DNA of 10,805 nt from the NCBI GenBank assembly GCA_030744635.1, contig JASLQE010000022.1, positions 1-10,805 on the forward strand, in the 5' to 3' direction. The notes under the pieces are model-generated. The model searched no databases, was not told where the DNA came from, and saw only the letters and a list, made by a program, of their open reading frames with translations. This DNA is from Dehalococcoidia bacterium (GTDB lineage: Bacteria; Chloroflexota; Dehalococcoidia; JACVQG01; JAHKAY01). This document shows, one piece after another, positions 5,502 through 10,805 of this stretch (positions are counted from its first letter, which is position 1; each line of letters opens with the position of its first letter). Position numbers and translations under genes: made by a program.

Positions 5502-5920
5502 TTAATCTATTAGCCTGAACATACTCTTTGGTGCCCCGCAAACGGGGCATTTTCGGGGGCTTCCCCCTCTATGGTGTTGCCGCAGTAATGACAGACCACA
5601 ATCGGCTTAAGCTCCGCGGGCTGGCCCTTCTCCTCGCCCTCGGCCTCAGCCTGCTTTATGAAGTCGGGGTACATCTCACTGAACTCGTGATGCTCGCCCC
5701 CTGCGGCGCCCAGCAGGTTGTCCCCGGTAGAGCTTATCCTTTTCAGCGCATTCAAGTGGTTTCAAGCATGCGCAGTCTCGGCATCCGCTGTCGCCCAGAA
5801 TAACCTGGCTATCTGTTTGTGTCCCTCTTTCTCGGCCTTCTCCGCAAAGAAGAGGTACCTGCGGTTAGCCTGGCTCTCTCCGACAAAAGCAGACTGCAGG
5901 TTATCGTTTGTTGCGCCCAT
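5502..5920 (-). pseudogene. rbr: Rubrerythrin pseudogene (nonsense codon, internal deletion, frameshift)
   Basis: Rubrerythrins are cytosolic diiron peroxidases with a C-terminal rubredoxin domain. From ATG 5920 (GGAGGTG just upstream) the frame reads MGATNDNLQSAFVGESQANR, then RYLFFAEKAEKEGHKQIARL and DAETAHA, with the first diiron ligands (Glu14, Glu48, His51). Codon 53 (5764-5762) is TGA where the family has an ordinary residue. The frame then continues as NHLNALKRIS, EHHEFSEMYPDFIKQAEAEG. About 40 residues carrying the second ExxH are missing, and EEKGQPAELKPIVVCHYCGN follows. Near the AAAA at 5550-5553 one base is lost. The current frame gives PENAPFAGHQRVCSG and stops at 5510; restoring one base gives EKCPVCGAPKSMFRLID and a stop at 5502, the proper rubredoxin end. 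Three independent lesions argue for a dead gene. The part downstream of the TGA is open from TTG 5755 to 5510 and may be called separately as an 81-residue ORF. Confidence 0.88.
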
Positions 5921-6092
5921 AACACACCTCCATCAGACACACAATAGCCCAGCAAGCATGGCGATATTCAGCACGCCTGGCACGATCAAGCCTAACACCC
6001 CAAACGGGGTCTAGCAATCCGTCCGGTCACCACGGGAGAGGGTACAGGTTGCGCCGAGACGCTCTGGAATTGGCTGAGCATTCCGCCTCGGT
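5921..6092. other. Intergenic region between ridA and the rubrerythrin pseudogene
   Basis: No gene is seen in these 172 bases. ACCCC (5997-6001) and GGGGT (6006-6010) form a perfect 5-bp stem with a 4-base loop, about 85 bases after the ridA stop. It lacks a T-tract on the minus strand, so a terminator role is only a guess. The last bases next to the pseudogene carry its ribosome-binding site. Confidence 0.4.
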
Positions 6093-6461
6093 TCAGACTA
6101 GGGCGACGGCCTCTATCTCTATGCGGGCTCCCAGGGCCAGGGCGGCCACCTGGACGGTGGTCCGGGCAGGGGGCTCAACGGGAAAATAGCCGGCGTAGAC
6201 CCCGTTCATGGCGGCAAAATCGGCCATGTCCGCCAGGTAGACGGTGGTCTTGACCACCCTCTCCATAGCGGAGCCCGCATTTTTTAGCACTGAGGCGATG
6301 TTATCCAGGGTCTGCCGGGTCTCCGCCTCAATGCCTCCCTGAACCATTTCCGTGGTGCCGGGGCGCAAAGGGATGTTGCCCGACACAAAGACAAAACCGC
6401 CGGCCTTTACCGCCTGGCTGAGGGGAACCCTCTTCAAAGGCCCGATAACCTCTCTATCCAC
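6093..6461 (-). CDS. ridA: RidA family protein (reactive enamine/imine deaminase)
   Basis: The 122-residue protein is a complete YjgF/YER057c/UK114 (RidA) member. It would form a cytosolic trimer that hydrolyses reactive 2-aminoacrylate-type enamines and imines made by PLP enzymes, releasing ammonia and protecting other PLP enzymes. Visible signatures are PLSQAVKAGGFVFVSGNIPL (residues 13-32), ETRQTLDNIASVL (47-59), VVKTTVYLADMADFAAMN (69-86), the PPART segment with the substrate-binding Arg, and ARIEIEAVALV at the C-terminus with the conserved Glu. No key residue is missing. The start is GTG at 6461, chosen because AAGGAGGAG lies just upstream at 6473-6465. A TATGAT -10-like hexamer at 6496-6491 suggests its own promoter. 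Intact, unlike both of its immediate neighbours. Confidence 0.95.
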   Translation of the reverse strand: MDREVIGPLKRVPLSQAVKAGGFVFVSGNIPLRPGTTEMVQGGIEAETRQTLDNIASVLKNAGSAMERVVKTTVYLADMADFAAMNGVYAGYFPVEPPARTTVQVAALALGARIEIEAVALV

Positions 6462-6490
6462 AGGCTCCTCCTTGAGAAAGTAGTATCAGA

Positions 6491-6496
6491 ATCATA
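6491..6496 (-). promoter_or_regulatory. Candidate -10 element for ridA
   Basis: TATGAT matches 5/6 of the -10 consensus and lies 29 bases before the GTG start, upstream of the Shine-Dalgarno. No good -35 hexamer is seen at the usual distance, so support is weak. Confidence 0.3.
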
Positions 6497-6564
6497 CACC
6501 AGCCAGCCTTTAGTTGTAGCCCCGCGGCCTTTGTATCCGTAGGCGGGCCTTGCGCATTACCAAA

Positions 6565-6626
6565 GTAGCAGACCCGGTGCCGGTTCATACACTGCCAGTT
6601 CACCCGACCCCCGGGGAGCCTGCTAC
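6565..6626. repeat. Inverted repeat spanning the end of the acyl-CoA dehydrogenase gene
   Basis: GTAGCAG (6565-6571) and CTGCTAC (6620-6626) are perfect 7-base inverted copies about 48 bases apart. The right arm contains the stop codon of the acyl-CoA dehydrogenase gene, and on the minus strand the hairpin is followed by TTTGG. It may act as a weak terminator or 3' protective structure. The rest of the spacer 6462-6622 holds no gene. Confidence 0.35.
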
Positions 6627-7760
6627 TGGCCGGAAAGGCCGGCCTCTTTGTAGACCTCCCGCTGGATGACCAAGCGCATAATCTCGCTGATCCCCACCCC
6701 TATGGTGAAGCCACAAGCATCCCGGGAGTGGCGTTCAACGAGGTATTTATCGGTATACCCTATGCCTCCCAGGATTTGCATGGCCTCAGTAGTCACTTTG
6801 AAGGCGGTCTCCTTGACGGCGGGAAGGTCCCGGTCTATCATGCGGGCGGCCTTTATCCTCAGCAGGCTGGCTGCCTCTATCATCAGGGCCAGGTCCCCTA
6901 TCTTGAAGCTCACGCCCTCAAAGGCCCGTATCTGCCGATGAAAGGCCATCCTCTCCTCAGAGTAGCGCCGTGCTATTTCCAGGCATATCCGTGCCGGGCC
7001 GATGACACCGCCGGCCACCACTACCCTCTCCTGGTCCAGCATGTCCATGAGAATATCAAAGCCCTGGTCCTCCTGGCCCACCAGGTTTTCCCGCGGGACA
7101 CGGACGCCGTTGAACACCAGCTCTGAGACGATGCGTAGCCCTTTCCAGCCGAGGGCGCTGAACTCCTCGGCTGGGTGTATGTTGCCCCTGTCCTTCTCCA
7201 CAATGAAGACACCTATGCGCCTAGTGGGATGCACATCGGGACTGGTTATGGCGAACACCAGAAAAACATCGGCCACGCCGACGCTGGCCGTGAAGCGCTT
7301 CTCGCCGCTCATGATGTAGCTGTCACCATCCCTCACGGTGCGGGTGCTGATACGGTCGGCATCAGAACCCACCTCCGGCTCGCTGATGCATTCGGAGACG
7401 ATTACCTCCGCTTTGAATATGGAGGGCAGTAGCTTTTCCTTTTGCTCCCGGCTTCCGTACTTCCATAAGCAGTAGGCAACATGATGGGGGACACTCCGGG
7501 CGCAGGCCAGCGGGTAGGCCACGGCCCCCGTCTCCTCATTGACTATGGTCTCAGAGAGGAGGTCCCTGCCCCTCCCCGCCGTGGGGGGAGGGGAACCTCA
7601 CCCCTATGTACCGCTTGCCTGCCAGCTTGCGCAGGGCTTCAAAGGGGTACTCGTTATCCCGGTCCATGGGGGCGATGATGGGTACAATCTCCGTCTGGAA
7701 AAACTCCTGAGCCTCCCGCTGGTAGGCCTGCTCGGTCTCGGTGTAGAATATGGACTCCAT
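6623..7760 (-). pseudogene. Acyl-CoA dehydrogenase, frameshifted and with a short internal deletion
   Basis: The gene encodes an FAD-dependent acyl-CoA dehydrogenase of about 378 residues. It would oxidise an acyl-CoA to the 2-enoyl-CoA and pass electrons to ETF. ATG 7760 has GGAGG five bases upstream. The first 65 or so residues (IFYTETEQAYQREAQEFF to FPSPHGGEGQ) are in one frame, which then stops at 7551. Removing one G near 7564-7566 restores the reading DLLSETIVNEETGAVAYPLA, and the second frame runs without a break to 6623. Later motifs are ISEPEVGSDA, EKRFTASVGVADVF, FNGVRVPRENLVG and TTEAMQILGGIGYT. LDQERVVVAGG places Glu where isovaleryl-CoA dehydrogenase has its base; the usual C-terminal Glu is Val in IGVGISEI. 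About 10 residues seem to be missing at VKE-TAFKV (about 6803-6811), where relatives have an extra AMAK-type helix segment. It is either a pseudogene or an intact gene with a sequencing error plus a real small deletion. Substrate unknown. Confidence 0.85.
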
Positions 7761-7800
7761 TTCAACCTCCGGTCAGCGGCCTGGGACCTGAGCCATTACT

Positions 7801-7806
7801 ATTGTA
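7801..7806 (-). promoter_or_regulatory. Candidate -10 element for the acyl-CoA dehydrogenase gene
   Basis: TACAAT (5/6 consensus) on the minus strand lies 40 bases before the ATG at 7760, in the 131-base gap after the glutamate synthase operon. No clear -35 is seen. It would give this gene its own transcript rather than read-through from the operon. Confidence 0.3.
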
Positions 7807-7891
7807 ACAGCACCTGTGCGGCTCTAATCCATCACCGTTGCTGGAGACGATATGTGCCCTGTGCCTGCGGTAGTCAGTCCGGGCCAGAACC

Positions 7892-8713
7892 CTAATTGAC
7901 CTTCCATCTGGAAACGAGGCCCTGGATACCACGGTGGGTGGGCGCATAGAGGGGTCCATAGGGACGGAGGTAGAGGGGGAAGAGCTTGATGAAGGGCTGG
8001 TCTAATATCGATTCGGGTTCCACCTCAAAGTAGCCGCAGTACTCGGTTACCAGCTCTTTGAGGAGCCTCTCCTCGCCCTCATCGGGTTGGGCCACCCCCA
8101 CCTCTTTACCCAGCTGGTGCTCTTCCACGGTGCCCCGGAGGAAAATCACCCCGGCATGCATACCGGTCCCGATGAACCTGGCTAGGTGCCGTGTCCTTTT
8201 CCCCAGGGTCAGCCCCAGGACCACCAGAACACCGCCGGCCATATACTCACCCAGAAAGTCCTGGGCGGTGCCACCGATGACCAGCTTGGGACACTTATCG
8301 CCGAACTCCTTCATGTGGACCCCGGCCCGATAGCCGACATCGTCCCGGATGAAAATCTTCCCACCCCGGGCGGAGAGGCCGGTGATATCACCAGCCAGGC
8401 CGTGGACGATAATGGTGCCGTGGTTCATGGTGTTCCCGCAGCCGTCCTGGGCATTTCCGTATACCGTAACCCGTGGGCCATCCATGAAAGACCCCAGGTC
8501 ATTGCCGGGAACGCCGAAGATATCTATCTGTACCGGACGGTCCAGGTCTGTGCCGATGTAGCGCTGCCCGGCCACGCCGTGCAGCTCAATCCGGTCGGCC
8601 CCATCCGCAACCAGGGACCTGAGGATGCTGTTAAGCTCCCTGTAGTGTAGCCCTGCGGTATCCACCCGCGCTACCGAACCGTTATCGTGGAGTTTCACCC
8701 GCTCTACCCTCAT
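7892..8713 (-). CDS. Glutamate synthase GXGXG-domain subunit (archaeal-type, GltB3)
   Basis: The 273-residue protein corresponds to the C-terminal beta-helix domain of the large GltB subunit, here a separate polypeptide. This domain supports the ammonia tunnel between the glutaminase and synthase sites. Repeated glycine motifs run from GVPGNDLGSFMDG (residues 67-79) through VYGNAQDGCGNTMNHGTIIV (84-103) and HGLAGDITGLSARGGKIFIR (104-123) to GTAQDFLGEYMAGGVLVVLG (148-167). The C-terminal tail, about residues 210-273, lies beyond the GXGXG repeats and ends GLVSRWKVN. ATG 8713 is chosen because the protein then begins MRVERVKL, four bases after the stop of the FMN subunit; the frame is open further upstream, but that would overlap the preceding gene. 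It is third in the operon. The same three-part set also occurs in N-methylglutamate synthase (MgsABC/GlxBCD), an alternative role. Confidence 0.9.
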   Translation of the reverse strand: MRVERVKLHDNGSVARVDTAGLHYRELNSILRSLVADGADRIELHGVAGQRYIGTDLDRPVQIDIFGVPGNDLGSFMDGPRVTVYGNAQDGCGNTMNHGTIIVHGLAGDITGLSARGGKIFIRDDVGYRAGVHMKEFGDKCPKLVIGGTAQDFLGEYMAGGVLVVLGLTLGKRTRHLARFIGTGMHAGVIFLRGTVEEHQLGKEVGVAQPDEGEERLLKELVTEYCGYFEVEPESILDQPFIKLFPLYLRPYGPLYAPTHRGIQGLVSRWKVN

Positions 8714-8717
8714 CGCC

Positions 8718-10295
8718 TTACTCCCCAGCCAGCCTAACCCCCAGGATATCCGCCTCCTCCCGGCTGAGGCCCACACCCCGCAGGTGCAGCCGGTTACCGC
8801 GCAAGCTCTCTATAGCATTTATTCCCATTGCGCCCAGCATCTCCTTGATCTCATGGCTCCAGGCCTCAACGAGGTTGGCTATCCGTTGCGCCGCAATCTC
8901 CGGGTTCTGACGCTTGGTCAATTTATCGTCAGTGGTGGTTATACCCCAGGCACACCTGCCGGTGTAGCACGCCTGACATTCTGTACAGCCCATGGCGATG
9001 AGGGCCGCGGTGCCGATGTAGACCGCATCCGCCCCCAGGGCGATGGCTTTGGTAACATCGCCGCTGTTCCGAAAGCCACCCGCTACCACCAGGGATACCC
9101 GGTTGCGGATTCCTTCGCTACGCAGCCTCTGGTCTACGGAGGCGATGGCCATCTCTATAGGGATGCCCAGGTTGTCCCGGATAATCTTAGGGGCCGCCCC
9201 GGTTGAGCCTCGAATGCCGTCCAGGGCGATGATGTCCGCACCGGCACGGGCAATCCCCGAGGCGATGGCGGCGGAGTTGTGCACGGCCGCGATTTTAACG
9301 CTGACCGGTTTGGTATAGTTGGTGGCCTCTTTCAAGGCGTATATAAGCTGGGACAGGTCCTCAATGGAGTATATATCGTGCTGTGGGGCCGGGGAGAGGG
9401 CATCGGTTCCGGTGGGAATCATGCGGGTTGTCGCCACCTCAGCGCTGATTTTTTCCCCAGGTAGGTGGCCTCCGATGCCCGGTTTGGCACCCTGGCCTAT
9501 TTTGATTTCCAGGACACGGGCCACATCCAGGTACTCCGGGTGGACCCCAAAGCGGCCAGAGGCTACCTGTGCGATGGTGTTCCTGCCGTACTTGTAGAGC
9601 TTGGGGTGCAGCCCTCCCTCACCGGTGTTGAAAAGGGTACCCAGCATGGTCGCCGCCCGGGCCAGGGACTCGTGGACATTGATACTTACGGCACCGTAGG
9701 ACATGGCTGAGAAGAGCACGGGGGTCTCTACCATAACCTGAGGGGCCAGCCGGGTGCTGAGTCTCCCTGTCGCCGGGTCAATCTCCACCTGGTCGGGTTT
9801 GCTACCCAGGTAAGTTCTCAGCTCCATGGGCTCCCGGAGGGGGTCTATGGAGGGGTTAGTGACCTGGCTGGCGTTGAGGCAGAGCTTGTCCCAGTAGCAT
9901 GTCCAGGGCTTATCGTTGCCCATGCCGGTGATAAGGACGCCGCCCGTCTCCGCCTGCCGGGTGATGTCTTCAATCACCTCCGGTCGCCAGTGGGCGTTGT
10001 CCCGGTACTCCACCGGGTTGAGGCGAATTTCAATGGCACTGGTGGGGCAGAACACCACGCAACGGTGACAGCCCACGCAGTTGGGGTCAATGGACTCCAC
10101 CCGGTCGGCGGACTCGTCAAAATACTGCGCCCCAAAGCTGCACTGCTCCACACAGCCCTGGCAGCGTATGCACCTACGGTCATCGCGCTCCACCCGAAAA
10201 CGGGTCTTCAGGTAACTCGGCATGTGGTAGCGGTAGCTGGAAGGGGCTACGCTCTGGGCCTGGCCGGCCTCAGCGTTGCTTTTGATGACTGTCAT
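8718..10295 (-). CDS. gltB: Glutamate synthase FMN/Fe-S catalytic subunit with N-terminal 2[4Fe-4S] ferredoxin domain (GltB2)
   Basis: The 525-residue protein is the synthase domain that forms glutamate from 2-oxoglutarate and ammonia on FMN. An N-terminal ferredoxin domain has two CxxCxxCxxxC motifs (Cys42/45/48/52 and Cys73/76/79/83), each fitting a 4Fe-4S cluster. FMN-barrel signatures are PVLFSAMSYGAVS (residues 192-204), LFNTGEGGLHP (221-231), GQGAKPGIGGHLPGEKIS (267-284), PVSVKIAAV (330-338), ALDGIRGSTGAAP (357-369) and VVAGGFRNSGDVTKAIALGA (403-422). Cys437-x5-Cys443-x4-Cys448 has the spacing of the 3Fe-4S site in classical GltB. The start at 10295 is preferred because its ATGA overlaps the stop of the glutaminase gene; an in-frame upstream start at 10328 would add 11 residues. 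The built-in ferredoxin module and the absence of GltD suggest a ferredoxin-dependent enzyme like that of methanogens and Archaeoglobus. The role is secure; the electron donor is inferred. Confidence 0.94.
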   Translation of the reverse strand: MTVIKSNAEAGQAQSVAPSSYRYHMPSYLKTRFRVERDDRRCIRCQGCVEQCSFGAQYFDESADRVESIDPNCVGCHRCVVFCPTSAIEIRLNPVEYRDNAHWRPEVIEDITRQAETGGVLITGMGNDKPWTCYWDKLCLNASQVTNPSIDPLREPMELRTYLGSKPDQVEIDPATGRLSTRLAPQVMVETPVLFSAMSYGAVSINVHESLARAATMLGTLFNTGEGGLHPKLYKYGRNTIAQVASGRFGVHPEYLDVARVLEIKIGQGAKPGIGGHLPGEKISAEVATTRMIPTGTDALSPAPQHDIYSIEDLSQLIYALKEATNYTKPVSVKIAAVHNSAAIASGIARAGADIIALDGIRGSTGAAPKIIRDNLGIPIEMAIASVDQRLRSEGIRNRVSLVVAGGFRNSGDVTKAIALGADAVYIGTAALIAMGCTECQACYTGRCAWGITTTDDKLTKRQNPEIAAQRIANLVEAWSHEIKEMLGAMGINAIESLRGNRLHLRGVGLSREEADILGVRLAGE

Positions 10296-10805
10296 CGCCG
10301 CACCGCCTCGCGGTTCTGGACATCCCATTCCAGGGGGTGAGCCACAGGCTCTCCCAGCCTCCCCACAACCGGCTCCCCGCCCCGCGGCTTCCAGGACCGG
10401 TCAATGTCAGGGCACACCAGCGTTATGGCTGACTCCTCAGAGGAAATAAAGAGCACATCACCCTTTACAGCGGCGCTTAGGGGGCGCAGCCGGATGCGGT
10501 CCGTCAGGCCAATCATCTCGCCGGTGTGGGCAATGATGATGGTAAAAGGCCCGTTGAGCAACAACCCCGGATAGACCTGGCGCAGCGTCCGCAACAGTTC
10601 ACGTTCGTCCTCGGGACGGCGCTCGATACTCTTCCAGAACGGCGGCGCAACGATATCGGCAAAGACCTCGACGGGCAGCCCGTGCTTGCGGATGATGAGG
10701 TCAACCGCATAGGCCACAACCTCGGTATCGGTCTGCATCGTGCACTGATAGCCGAACTGCTCTAGGTAGCGTCGGTTGATTCCGTAGGACGAAATCTCGC
10801 CGTTG
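10292..10805 (-). CDS. Glutamate synthase class II glutaminase subunit (GltB1), 5' part outside the window
   Basis: The visible 170 residues are the C-terminal half of an Ntn-type class II glutamine amidotransferase domain, which releases ammonia from glutamine for the FMN subunit. The frame enters at the right edge with NGEISSYGINRRYLEQFGY, where the Asn-Gly pair forms the oxyanion hole. It continues with MQTDTEVVAYAVDLIIRKHG, then NGPFTIIIAHTGEMIGLTDR and IRLRPLSAA (the substrate-site LRP segment), and VLFISSEESAI. The catalytic N-terminal Cys lies beyond the window. The protein stays short, as in archaeal and MgsA/GlxB-type subunits, instead of continuing into a central domain as in bacterial GltB. 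Its TGA stop overlaps the ATG of the next gene, so the subunits are probably made by coupled translation. It is the first of the three operon genes seen here. Confidence 0.92.
   Translation of the reverse strand, partial: NGEISSYGINRRYLEQFGYQCTMQTDTEVVAYAVDLIIRKHGLPVEVFADIVAPPFWKSIERRPEDERELLRTLRQVYPGLLLNGPFTIIIAHTGEMIGLTDRIRLRPLSAAVKGDVLFISSEESAITLVCPDIDRSWKPRGGEPVVGRLGEPVAHPLEWDVQNREAVRR

Noticed and set aside
5531..5549. TGCCCC/GGGGCA inverted repeat as a terminator
   Set aside because: It is the coding sequence of the rubredoxin Cys-Pro-Val-Cys-Gly-Ala knuckle, which naturally forms this palindrome, and no T-tract follows in a useful orientation.
5762..5764. In-frame TGA in rubrerythrin read as selenocysteine or as a reassigned codon
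   Set aside because: The position is not a cysteine in rubrerythrins as I know them, no SECIS-like element was evident, and TGA serves as an ordinary stop for tmk, the epimerase-like gene and the glutaminase subunit. Two further lesions make simple decay the better reading.
6066..6084. GGAAT/ATTCC inverted repeat just after ridA as a terminator
   Set aside because: The stem is only 5 bp, AT-rich, with a 9-base loop and no T-tract; too weak to call.
8714..8776. Longer N-terminus for the GXGXG subunit, starting near 8776
   Set aside because: The added residues overlap the preceding FMN subunit and resemble nothing in the family; the ATG at 8713, four bases after the previous stop, fits operon spacing and the family N-terminus.
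1..10805. CRISPR array, tRNA/rRNA genes, transposase or phage genes, toxin-antitoxin pairs
   Set aside because: No spaced direct repeats, cloverleaf-type sequence, transposase motif or paired small ORFs were seen. The only longer repeat is the 40-bp pair inside the Cdc48-like gene.

Overview
The window looks like chromosomal DNA from an uncultured bacterium of the Chloroflexota, most likely Dehalococcoidia or SAR202-like. This is inferred from the gene mix: a DUF6125-type cysteine protein, a bacterial Cdc48-type double-AAA ATPase, an archaeal-type split glutamate synthase and an IVD-like acyl-CoA dehydrogenase. The DNA is GC-rich, and most starts are preceded by clear Shine-Dalgarno sequences. 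No rRNA, tRNA, CRISPR array, insertion sequence or phage gene was seen.

Layout. Positions 1-668 (minus) hold a chimeric open frame: a DUF6125-like N-terminus joined in frame to the C-terminal end of an AGXT-type aminotransferase, running off the left edge. Positions 890-1950 (minus) hold tmk, overlapped by ATGA with a short ORF that is only the C-terminal domain of adenine deaminase. A divergent promoter region (about 1951-2083) separates tmk from an SDR/epimerase-like gene (2084-3184, plus). That gene ends 23 bp inside the end of a convergent Cdc48/VCP-like ATPase gene (3162-5303, minus). Positions 5304-5501 are non-coding and rich in hairpins. Positions 5502-5920 (minus) are a decayed rubrerythrin gene. 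Positions 6093-6461 (minus) are ridA. Positions 6623-7760 (minus) are an acyl-CoA dehydrogenase gene broken by a +1 frameshift. Positions 7892-10805 (minus) are a three-gene glutamate synthase operon: class II glutaminase, then ferredoxin/FMN synthase, then GXGXG subunit. Its first gene is cut by the right edge.

Function. The glutamate synthase set would move the glutamine amide nitrogen onto 2-oxoglutarate. No NAD(P)H-oxidising GltD is visible, and the FMN subunit carries its own pair of 4Fe-4S clusters, so ferredoxin is the likely electron donor. RidA (enamine/imine deaminase) and tmk (dTDP synthesis) are housekeeping genes. The Cdc48-like protein is a probable unfoldase.

The most striking feature is a cluster of damaged or rearranged genes among intact ones. 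Four loci each appear to have lost a segment with the reading frame kept across the joint, and in at least one the joint falls on a motif shared by both partners. Two also carry single-base frameshifts and one a nonsense codon. This could be real gene decay or consensus/assembly error; read mapping across the joints would decide. I found no convincing new defence, mobile or RNA system.
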